The notes under the pieces were generated by a model. It searched no databases, was not told the DNA's origin, and saw only the letters and a list, made by a program, of their open reading frames with translations. A DNA stretch of 5,615 nt from Chromatiales bacterium (GTDB lineage Bacteria > Pseudomonadota > Gammaproteobacteria > Steroidobacterales > GCA-2729495): positions 1 through 5,615 of the forward strand of contig JAUWKW010000115.1 of assembly GCA_030614035.1 (NCBI GenBank). Direction: 5' to 3'. Positions within the stretch are counted from its first letter, which is position 1; every line of letters starts with the position of its first letter. The translations under genes and the position numbers were made by a program. Shown one piece after another: positions 1 to 5,615 of this stretch.

Positions 1-1
1 C

Positions 2-2455
2 GTACTGAAACTCGACTATCTCGGCATTAGCGATGACGACATGGATACCGAGTTCTATACCGGCGGTTTGGCCGGCACGGGCAATGGCCAGCTACCGCTA
101 CACGAAATCCTGGAAATCCTGCGGAAGGTCTACTGCGGCAAAGTGGGCGCTGATTTTGCCCACATCTCCAGGGCCAGGGAGCGCCTCTGGATACGCCAGC
201 GAATGGAAAAAGGCATTTTGTCGGAGCAGTTCAGTCGTGACGAGCGCCGCATCATCCTCGAACACGTCACTGCCGCAGAGGGCATCGAGCGTTTCCTTCA
301 TACCAAGTACGTGGGACAGAAACGGTTTTCATTAGAGGGCGGCGAAAGCATGATCCCGATGCTCGACGACCTGATCCAGCAAGGTGGTATCACAGGAATC
401 CAGGAAATCGTGATCGGTATGGCACATCGTGGCCGGATTAACGTGCTGGTCAATGTATTGGGAAAATCACCGGATGATCTTTTTTCAGAGTTTGAAGGTT
501 CTTATAGCCCGAAGAAAGACGACGGGTCGGGCGACGTTAAGTATCACAAGGGGTTTTCCGCTGACGTCCGCACACCCGCGGAAAATGTTCATGTAACGCT
601 GGCATTCAATCCGTCCCATCTGGAAATCGTGAATCCGGTCGTAGAGGGTTCGGTGCGTGCCCGCCAGGAACGGCGCAGCGATGAAAGCGGCGATGAGATA
701 CTGCCGGTACTGATCCACGGGGATGCCGCGTTTGCGGGACAAGGCGTTGTAGCTGAGACCTTGCAGATGTCCCGCACGCGGGGATTCTCCACCGGTGGAA
801 CGATTCACATTGTCTGCAACAATCAGATTGGTTTCACCATCAGTGATCCACGGGATGCCCGTTCGACACCCTACGCAAGTGACGTTGCCAAGATGCTGGA
901 GGCGCCGGTATTTCATGTCAACGGTGATGACCCGGAAGCTGCCGTTCTCGTGACTCGCATGGCGCTAGCCTATCGGCAGACATTCAACAAAGACGTCGTG
1001 ATCGATCTCGTCTGTTACCGGCGCCACGGTCACAACGAAGCCGACGAGCCCGCGGTGACCCAGCCCAGGATGTACTACGTCATCAAGCAGCATCCAACAC
1101 TTCGCCAGCTTTACACGGAGCGTCTGGTGGCCGAGGGAGTAATCGATGCCACCGATCCCGAACGCATGGTAGAAACCTACCGTGAACGTCTCGAAGCGGG
1201 ACATCCATTGCCCGAAACCGCGATTGGCATGATTGGGAACGAATTTACTGTCGACTGGAGCCGCTTCGAGAACGCAAGCTGGGATACGCCGGTCGACACC
1301 GCAATCAGTACAAGTGACCGCACGGATATAGCACTTGCAATCACACGAATCCCTCAAGAGATGACCCTGCACCCTCGGGTAGCGCGCATCATGAGTGACC
1401 GCCAGGATATGGCGGCGGAAAAAATTCCAATGGACTGGGGTTTTGCCGAGATGATGGCTTACGGGGCCTTGCTGAAAGATGGTTGCCGGGTTCGCCTTAC
1501 GGGTCAGGACAGCCGGCGTGGCACATTTTTTCACCGGCATGCAGCACTTACCGATCAAGGGACCGGTCGCGATTATTACCCGTTGGATGATATCGATAAT
1601 CGGCGCGGATCATTCACCGTCACGGATTCGCTGCTGTCAGAGGAAGCGGTGCTCGGCTTCGAATACGGCTACAGCACGACAGATCCGGACACGCTGGTGA
1701 TCTGGGAAGCCCAGTTTGGCGATTTCTGCAATGGAGCCCAGGTGGTCATCGACCAGTTCATCAGTTCCGGCGAAACCAAGTGGGGCCGCTTGAGCGGATT
1801 AACGTTGTTTCTGCCGCACGGTCAGGAAGGGCAGGGCCCCGAACATTCGTCTGCGCGCCTGGAGCGATTTCTTCAGCTGTCTGCCGAACACAACCAACAG
1901 ATCTGCATTCCGTCGACACCGGCGCAGATTTTTCACTTGCTCAGACGGCAGATGTTGCGGAAACTGCGGACGCCCCTCATCATCATGACTCCAAAGAGTC
2001 TGTTACGACATCGGCTGGCAAGTTCACCGCTCAGCGCGCTGACCGACGGGCAATTCGAGATGGTCATCCCGGAAGTCGACGATCTTTCGCCGGACGCGGT
2101 CGATCGGTTGATTTTTTGCAGCGGCAAAGTGTATTACGACTTGCTCGAAGCGCGGCGAACCGGGAATGTCCGGAACGTGGCGATCGTGAGGCTGGAGCAG
2201 CTTTACCCGTTTCCGCGTGCTGCGTATGCTCAAGCGCTGTCTGAATACCCGCATGCACTGGATGTAGTGTGGTGTCAGGAAGAACCACAGAATCAGGGGG
2301 CCTGGTACCAGATTCGGCATAAATTGCAGGAGCCGTTGACGAAACAGGCCCTGTCCTATGCCGGCCGGGCCAGCGCAGCAGCGCCGGCAGCGGGTATATT
2401 CCAGGTACACATGCAAGAGCAACAAACATTGGTGGCCCAGGCGCTTGATGCGTAA
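2..2455 (+). CDS. sucA: 2-oxoglutarate dehydrogenase E1 component (partial, 5' end outside window)
   Basis: This is the thiamine diphosphate-dependent E1 subunit of the cytoplasmic 2-oxoglutarate dehydrogenase complex. It decarboxylates 2-oxoglutarate and succinylates the lipoyl group of E2. The frame is open from base 2, and the residues before the first ATG (base 41), [13 protein letters not shown], already look like E1o, so that ATG is internal. About 817 codons are visible; the E. coli protein is about 933 residues, so roughly 110-120 N-terminal residues are missing. Visible family motifs are GMAHRGR (His at 425-427), NPSHLEIV (His at 617-619), the ThDP/Mg motif HGDAAF (Asp at 722-724) followed 31 residues later by NNQIGF (Asn-Asn at 818-823), [11 protein letters not shown] (1019-1051), [27 protein letters not shown] and SPSTPAQ-like [10 protein letters not shown], with the usual [10 protein letters not shown] and [12 protein letters not shown] near the C terminus. 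No frameshift or missing catalytic residue is seen. It heads the sucA-sucB-lpd cluster and ends with TAA 5 bases before sucB. Assignment to E1o rather than the homodimeric pyruvate dehydrogenase E1 is secure from these motifs. Confidence 0.98.
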   Translation, partial: VLKLDYLGISDDDMDTEFYTGGLAGTGNGQLPLHEILEILRKVYCGKVGADFAHISRARERLWIRQRMEKGILSEQFSRDERRIILEHVTAAEGIERFLHTKYVGQKRFSLEGGESMIPMLDDLIQQGGITGIQEIVIGMAHRGRINVLVNVLGKSPDDLFSEFEGSYSPKKDDGSGDVKYHKGFSADVRTPAENVHVTLAFNPSHLEIVNPVVEGSVRARQERRSDESGDEILPVLIHGDAAFAGQGVVAETLQMSRTRGFSTGGTIHIVCNNQIGFTISDPRDARSTPYASDVAKMLEAPVFHVNGDDPEAAVLVTRMALAYRQTFNKDVVIDLVCYRRHGHNEADEPAVTQPRMYYVIKQHPTLRQLYTERLVAEGVIDATDPERMVETYRERLEAGHPLPETAIGMIGNEFTVDWSRFENASWDTPVDTAISTSDRTDIALAITRIPQEMTLHPRVARIMSDRQDMAAEKIPMDWGFAEMMAYGALLKDGCRVRLTGQDSRRGTFFHRHAALTDQGTGRDYYPLDDIDNRRGSFTVTDSLLSEEAVLGFEYGYSTTDPDTLVIWEAQFGDFCNGAQVVIDQFISSGETKWGRLSGLTLFLPHGQEGQGPEHSSARLERFLQLSAEHNQQICIPSTPAQIFHLLRRQMLRKLRTPLIIMTPKSLLRHRLASSPLSALTDGQFEMVIPEVDDLSPDAVDRLIFCSGKVYYDLLEARRTGNVRNVAIVRLEQLYPFPRAAYAQALSEYPHALDVVWCQEEPQNQGAWYQIRHKLQEPLTKQALSYAGRASAAAPAAGIFQVHMQEQQTLVAQALDA

Positions 2456-2463
2456 TTAACATG
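2441..2463 (+). other. sucA/sucB junction lacking a Shine-Dalgarno sequence
   Basis: The sucA TAA (2453-2455) is followed by TTAAC and then the sucB ATG at 2461. The 12 bases before the ATG (bases 2449-2460) are TGCGTAATTAAC, with no AGG, GAG or GGA core. Initiation on sucB is therefore likely to use ribosomes finishing sucA, which would help keep E1 and E2 output linked. The missing site is seen directly; the coupling is inferred. Confidence 0.5.
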
Positions 2464-3711
2464 GATATAGAAATCAAGGTTCCGCAGCTTCCCGAATCAG
2501 TGACTGATGCAACACTGGTGGCGTGGCGCAAACAGGCCGGCGATAGCGTGCAGCGAGATGAGACGCTGGCAGATCTCGAGACCGACAAAGTGGTGCTTGA
2601 GGTACCAGCGCCGGCCGACGGCGTCATGACCGAAATTCTCGTGCAGGACGGTGCTACCGTCGCCAGTGGAGATCTACTGGCGAAGCTCGAATCCGCCTCG
2701 CCGGCAAGCGATGGAAACGGCTCGACGAAAGCACCCTCACGAAAAGCAGAAACGGTTGAATCGCCGCTTGTGGTCGAGCCCATTGAAACGAATTCACCAC
2801 TTGATTCGACCGACGCGATCAAGTTAAGCCCGGCCGTTCGGCGCATGGTCGAGGAGCACGATATCGATCCCAAACAACTGCGCGGAACAGGACGCCGGGG
2901 AAGGATATTGAAAACCGACGTTCAGGCATTTCTGCAAAGCCAGCCGGATACGTTCGGCGATACGATGGCGATAACTCTGCCATCTGAAGCGGTGGAACCT
3001 GAGCTGAGCGAACGCCAGGATCAGCGTGTGCCGATGTCCAGGCTGCGGGCCCGAATTGCCACGCGCATGGTGGAGGCGCAACAGTCAGCCGCCATGCTGA
3101 CAACCTTCAACGAAGTGGATCTGACCGAAGTTATCGCCCTGCGCAGGCGCTACAAGGAATCGTTTGAAGCATCGCACGGTGTGAGTCTTGGATTTATGTC
3201 GTTCTTCATCAAGGCAAGTATTGAAAGCTTGACAAAGTTTCCCGTTGTCAACGCTTCGGTGGAAGACAACGATATTGTTTACCACGATTATTTTGATATT
3301 GGCATTGCGGTTTCGTCCGAGCGTGGACTGCTCGTTCCGGTTATTCGCAACGCGGATCGACTGAATTTTGCCGGTATCGAATCGGCGATAGATCGCTACG
3401 GGCAGAAGGCGCGTGATGGTTCAATCACGATGGATGATCTTACCGGCGGTACATTTACGATTACCAACGGCGGTGTATTCGGGTCAATGCTGTCAACGCC
3501 AATTTTGAATCCGCCCCAGAGCGGGATACTCGGCATGCATAAAATTCAGGATCGGCCGGTAGTGATCGACGGGGCAGTGGTTCCCCGCCCGATGATGTAT
3601 CTGGCTCTAACGTACGATCATCGCATCGTAGACGGACGCGAGGCCGTTCAGTTCCTGGTCTCCCTGAAAGAGTCTCTGGAAGACCCAAGCCGATTGCTGC
3701 TGCAGGTCTGA
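2461..3711 (+). CDS. sucB: dihydrolipoyllysine-residue succinyltransferase, E2 of 2-oxoglutarate dehydrogenase
   Basis: This is the structural core of the 2-oxoglutarate dehydrogenase complex. It carries the succinyl group on a lipoyl arm and transfers it to CoA. The 416 residues are close to the usual length (E. coli about 405). Domains in order: a single N-terminal lipoyl domain (about 1-77) with the attachment lysine K43 in [10 protein letters not shown]; a Ser/Thr/Glu/Pro-rich linker (about 78-119); a peripheral subunit-binding domain (about 120-158, [16 protein letters not shown] through [13 protein letters not shown]) that docks E1/E3; a second linker; and the acyltransferase domain (about 189-416). 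[10 protein letters not shown] (211-220) and [12 protein letters not shown] are typical of succinyltransferases rather than acetyltransferases. The catalytic motif DHRIVDG gives His387 and Asp391. The ATG at 2461 is chosen because the lipoyl domain starts immediately after it ([12 protein letters not shown]). No Shine-Dalgarno is visible, and the start lies 5 bases past the sucA stop, so translation is probably coupled to sucA (inference). Confidence 0.98.
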   Translation: MDIEIKVPQLPESVTDATLVAWRKQAGDSVQRDETLADLETDKVVLEVPAPADGVMTEILVQDGATVASGDLLAKLESASPASDGNGSTKAPSRKAETVESPLVVEPIETNSPLDSTDAIKLSPAVRRMVEEHDIDPKQLRGTGRRGRILKTDVQAFLQSQPDTFGDTMAITLPSEAVEPELSERQDQRVPMSRLRARIATRMVEAQQSAAMLTTFNEVDLTEVIALRRRYKESFEASHGVSLGFMSFFIKASIESLTKFPVVNASVEDNDIVYHDYFDIGIAVSSERGLLVPVIRNADRLNFAGIESAIDRYGQKARDGSITMDDLTGGTFTITNGGVFGSMLSTPILNPPQSGILGMHKIQDRPVVIDGAVVPRPMMYLALTYDHRIVDGREAVQFLVSLKESLEDPSRLLLQV

Positions 3712-3789
3712 TCATCATCAGAAATAAAGCTGGCGAGTAGCTCCCGGTTGGCCACGCCCGGTCCTGCCAGGGCAAGAAAGGACTAACAA
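3712..3789 (+). other. sucB-lpd intergenic gap with weak hairpin potential
   Basis: These 78 bases separate sucB from lpd. They contain GCCC (3756-3759) and GGGC (3770-3773), able to form a 4-bp stem, and CTGGC (3730-3734) complementary to GCCAG (3766-3770) as an alternative pairing. CCCGGT occurs twice (3743-3748 and 3757-3762). No T-run follows any stem, so this is not a convincing Rho-independent terminator, and no good promoter hexamer pair was found. The simplest reading is an untranslated spacer inside one operon. Confidence 0.3.
3774..3782 (+). promoter_or_regulatory. ribosome binding site of lpd
   Basis: The purine-rich stretch AAGAAAGGA contains an AAGGA core and ends 7 bases before the ATG at 3790, a normal spacing. 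It supports this ATG as the lpd start and contrasts with the absence of such a site at sucB. Confidence 0.75.
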
Positions 3790-5217
3790 ATGGACAATAA
3801 ATTCGATGTCGTCGTCATCGGTGGTGGGCCTGCCGGGTATGTCGCCGCGATTCGTTCGGCACAGAACGGATTGAGTACCGCCTGCATCGATGCCTGGGAA
3901 AATCCGGGCGGTCCGCCAGCTTTCGGGGGCACCTGCCTGAACGCTGGGTGTATTCCATCCAAAGCGCTGCTCGAATCATCGGAACTCTATCACCGCGCCT
4001 GCAACGAGCTGGGTAATCACGGCATTAAAATCGCGGACGTGTCATTGGATCTGGACGCGATGCAGGAACGCAAGATCAATATCGTTCAGCAACTGACCGA
4101 CGGCATCCATTCGCTGTTCGAGGCCAACGGGGTCCGAGGATTGCATGGGCGAGGGCAGTTATTGCCGAATAACCAGGTTCAGTTCACCTCGCATGGCGGT
4201 GACACGGAATTGATCGAGGGCCAGAACATCATCCTGGCCACCGGGTCCACGCCAATCGAACTGCCGAGCATACCGTTTGACGGTAAGCAGATCGTCGATT
4301 CATGGGGCGCGCTGGAATTCGACAAAGTGCCGCAGCGATTGGGGGTAATCGGTGCCGGCGTTATCGGACTGGAGTTAGGTAGCGTCTGGAATCGATTAGG
4401 TTCCAGCGTCGCGATCGTAGAAGCATTGGACCAATTTTTGCCGATGGTCGACGGGCAAATTGCCCGCGAAGCCCAACGCCAATTCAAAAGACAGGGACTG
4501 GATATCCGACTGGGCGCTATGGTGCGAGGCATGGCCACCGACACATCGGGGCTGCTGTTGCAATACGACGATCAGCAGGGCAGCCATGAAATTGCGGTCG
4601 ACAAAGTCGTGGTCGCCGTCGGTCGACGTCCGTACACCGACGGCTTGCTTGACCCGTTGGCGGGCATAGAACTGGACGATCGTGGTTTCATCGTCGTCGA
4701 TGAAAGCTGTCGCAGCTCGGTGCCAAATGTTTACGCCGTTGGCGACGTGGTCCGCGGTCCGATGTTGGCACACAAAGGGTCCGAAGAAGGCATCATGGTG
4801 GCTGACCTCATCGCGGGCGAACTTGCCGAAGTCAACTACGACGTCGTGCCGTCAGTGATCTACACGGCTCCGGAAATTGCCTGGGTCGGCAAGACCGAGG
4901 AGGAACTGCAATCGGCCGGGGTCAGCTTCAAGTCCGGCGCTTTCAGTTTTGCGGCCAGCGGCCGGGCGATGGCCATGGACCAGGCGGCCGGGATGACAAA
5001 AATTCTGGCGTCCCGCGAAACGGACCGGATTCTGGGCGTGCATATCGTCGGACCGATGGCGGGCGAACTGATTGGTGAGGCGGTGCTCGCCATGGAATTC
5101 CAGGCCAGTACCGAGGACCTGCAACGCACCATACACGGCCATCCAACCCTGACAGAGGCGGTGCACGAGGCCGCGCTGGCAGTTGCCCGACGCGCAATTC
5201 ACGCGATAAACCGCTGA
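3790..5217 (+). CDS. lpd: dihydrolipoyl dehydrogenase, E3 of 2-oxoglutarate dehydrogenase
   Basis: This FAD-dependent flavoprotein reoxidises the dihydrolipoyl arm of E2 and passes the electrons to NAD+. The 475 residues match the family's normal length. The N-terminal FAD-binding fold has VVIGGGPAGY (Gly11-Gly16), and the redox disulfide is Cys49-Cys54 in GGTCLNAGCIPSK. A short extra loop (ENPGGPPAF) precedes the disulfide, as in other proteobacterial E3 proteins encoded beside sucAB. ATGSTP (150-155) completes the first FAD region. The NAD-binding fold has GAGVIGLELGS (188-198), and the second FAD motif is NVYAVGDV with Asp319. The C-terminal interface domain ends with HPTLTE, giving the catalytic His451-Glu456 pair that acts across the dimer. 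The start has a good ribosome binding site and leads straight into the FAD motif. Placement after sucB suggests it is the E3 of this complex, though E3 proteins often also serve pyruvate dehydrogenase or glycine cleavage. Mercuric and glutathione reductases share the fold, but the C-terminal motif and context favour E3. Confidence 0.98.
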   Translation: MDNKFDVVVIGGGPAGYVAAIRSAQNGLSTACIDAWENPGGPPAFGGTCLNAGCIPSKALLESSELYHRACNELGNHGIKIADVSLDLDAMQERKINIVQQLTDGIHSLFEANGVRGLHGRGQLLPNNQVQFTSHGGDTELIEGQNIILATGSTPIELPSIPFDGKQIVDSWGALEFDKVPQRLGVIGAGVIGLELGSVWNRLGSSVAIVEALDQFLPMVDGQIAREAQRQFKRQGLDIRLGAMVRGMATDTSGLLLQYDDQQGSHEIAVDKVVVAVGRRPYTDGLLDPLAGIELDDRGFIVVDESCRSSVPNVYAVGDVVRGPMLAHKGSEEGIMVADLIAGELAEVNYDVVPSVIYTAPEIAWVGKTEEELQSAGVSFKSGAFSFAASGRAMAMDQAAGMTKILASRETDRILGVHIVGPMAGELIGEAVLAMEFQASTEDLQRTIHGHPTLTEAVHEAALAVARRAIHAINR

Positions 5218-5262
5218 ACAAAGGCCTGCGCCTGCGGGCTAGGTGATCTCGTTGATTGCCGG

Positions 5263-5268
5263 TATTAT
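5263..5268 (+). promoter_or_regulatory. possible -10 element (weak)
   Basis: TATTAT matches five of six bases of the sigma-70 -10 consensus and lies 30 bases before the start at 5299, a plausible distance. No acceptable -35 hexamer lies 16-18 bases upstream (TAGGTG at 17 bases is poor), and there is no TGn extension directly before it. It is listed only as the best promoter candidate in the gap. Confidence 0.2.
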
Positions 5269-5286
5269 GGCGGGGTTGTTGTTGTC

Positions 5287-5291
5287 GAGGG
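5287..5291 (+). promoter_or_regulatory. ribosome binding site of the yfaZ-like gene
   Basis: GAGGG lies 7 bases before the ATG at 5299. It supports that start, as does the signal peptide that begins right after it. Confidence 0.65.
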
Positions 5292-5298
5292 TGCCGGC

Positions 5299-5615
5299 AT
5301 GAGATTCGTCTTTGCGCTGCTGGCCGCCGGGTTGCTGTGCGCGCAAGCCGCGGCTGATGAATTTGACCTTAGTTTCAATAGCGATGCGCTGCGCGTTAGC
5401 TATCTTCGCGATTTGAGAAACAGCAAGCTGGGCCTGGATGGCGGCTGGCTCTACAACAGCGATAACGGCAGTGCGGTGCATGTCGGTCTAGCCCTGTCAG
5501 GGTTTGCCAGTGAAGGTGCCAACCCGGTCCGCGCAGGCTTGGGTGGCCGTGTGGTGTACGTTGATGGCGACCTTTCCGATCAAAGCGGTTTTGGCCTGGG
5601 TGTGGGCGGGTATCT
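5299..5615 (+). CDS. YfaZ-family outer-membrane protein (partial, 3' end outside window)
   Basis: About 105 codons are visible and the frame is still open at the window edge. The first 19 residues form a Sec signal peptide: Arg2, a hydrophobic core (FVFALLAAGLLC) and an AxA-type cleavage site, probably after Ala19, leaving a mature start DEFDLSFN. The Cys at 14 is preceded by Leu-Leu, which does not fit a lipobox, so it is unlikely to be a lipoprotein. The mature part alternates polar and hydrophobic residues and is rich in Gly, Asp, Asn and aromatics (LGLDGGWLYNSDNG, AGLGGRVVYVDGD, GFGLGVGGY), as expected for beta-strands and turns of a small outer-membrane barrel. This pattern resembles the YfaZ family as I recall it; family function is not established. 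The preceding in-frame stop is the lpd stop itself. It could be co-transcribed with lpd or have its own promoter. A different small beta-barrel family remains possible until the C terminus is seen. Confidence 0.75.
   Translation, partial: MRFVFALLAAGLLCAQAAADEFDLSFNSDALRVSYLRDLRNSKLGLDGGWLYNSDNGSAVHVGLALSGFASEGANPVRAGLGGRVVYVDGDLSDQSGFGLGVGGY

Larger units (their letters stand above)
5218..5298 (+). other. lpd-to-yfaZ-like intergenic gap with possible stem around the start
   Basis: The 81 bases between lpd and the next gene hold CCTGCG twice in tandem (near 5225-5236) and a 6-bp inverted repeat, TGCCGG (5257-5262) with CCGGCA (5294-5299). That pairing would place the ribosome binding site in the loop and include the first base of the start codon. 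No stem followed by a T-run is seen, so there is no clear Rho-independent terminator after lpd. Read-through from the suc cluster into the next gene is therefore possible. Confidence 0.3.

Noticed and set aside
1480..1545. Substitutions in the E1 motif [15 protein letters not shown] compared with the E. coli version (Gln for Glu, Arg for Gly).
   Set aside because: As I recall, Gln at the first position and variation at the second also occur in other E1o proteins, including the animal enzyme, so this is normal family variation.
965..1558. Antisense open frame (about 197 codons) inside sucA.
   Set aside because: It lies opposite the E1 catalytic region, which is conserved in its own frame, and the translation resembles no family I know; it is a shadow frame.
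2064..2873. Long antisense open frame (about 269 codons) across the sucA-sucB junction.
   Set aside because: It lies entirely opposite two well-conserved genes, has no recognisable domain, and its low-complexity Ser/Ala/Arg-rich translation is typical of a shadow of GC-rich coding DNA.
5221..5241. GC-rich imperfect stem (AGGCCTG...CGGGCT) after lpd as a terminator.
   Set aside because: The stem is short with a bulge and a G-T pair, and it is followed by AGGTGATCTC rather than a T-run.
5267..5302. Tiny open frame (ATG to TGA, 11 residues, MAGLLLSRVPA) whose stop overlaps the start of the yfaZ-like gene as ATGA.
   Set aside because: The overlap looks like a coupled leader peptide, but no ribosome binding site precedes its ATG and the downstream gene has its own; most likely chance.
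5299..5355. Possible lipoprotein signal at GLLC in the yfaZ-like protein.
   Set aside because: A lipobox needs a small residue (Gly, Ala or Ser) directly before the Cys; here it is Leu. The AxA site after residue 19 fits ordinary signal peptidase I cleavage.

Overview
The window is a compact, one-directional stretch of bacterial chromosome. It carries the 2-oxoglutarate dehydrogenase complex genes in the order sucA (E1, 5' end cut off by the window edge), sucB (E2) and lpd (E3). These are followed by the first ~105 codons of a small exported protein that reads as a YfaZ-family outer-membrane protein (3' end cut off). All four genes are on the + strand and non-coding DNA is minimal: 5, 78 and 81 bases between genes.

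The gene order, the proteobacterial type of E1o and E2o, the E3 with a short insert before its redox-active disulfide, and the YfaZ-like protein together suggest a gammaproteobacterium. Composition looks moderately GC-rich by eye. I cannot name the genus from sequence alone. An uncultured or environmental lineage is possible, but that is a guess.

Region by region: 1-2455 encodes the E1 decarboxylase, which uses thiamine diphosphate. 2461-3711 encodes the lipoyl-carrying dihydrolipoyl succinyltransferase core, whose start lies 5 bases after the sucA stop and has no Shine-Dalgarno of its own. 3712-3789 is a short gap with weak hairpin potential and a good ribosome binding site for lpd. 3790-5217 encodes dihydrolipoyl dehydrogenase. 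5218-5298 is a gap with a poor promoter candidate and a ribosome binding site. 5299-5615 encodes the YfaZ-like protein.

The first three products form one enzyme complex. E1 decarboxylates 2-oxoglutarate and succinylates the lipoyl arm of E2, E2 passes the succinyl group to CoA, and E3 reoxidises the lipoyl arm with FAD and NAD+. All key catalytic and cofactor residues that can be checked are present, so the complex looks intact and functional. I found no mobile element, CRISPR array, RNA gene, repeat array or sign of a new defence or metabolic system. This is an ordinary core-metabolism region, and the findings are correspondingly modest.
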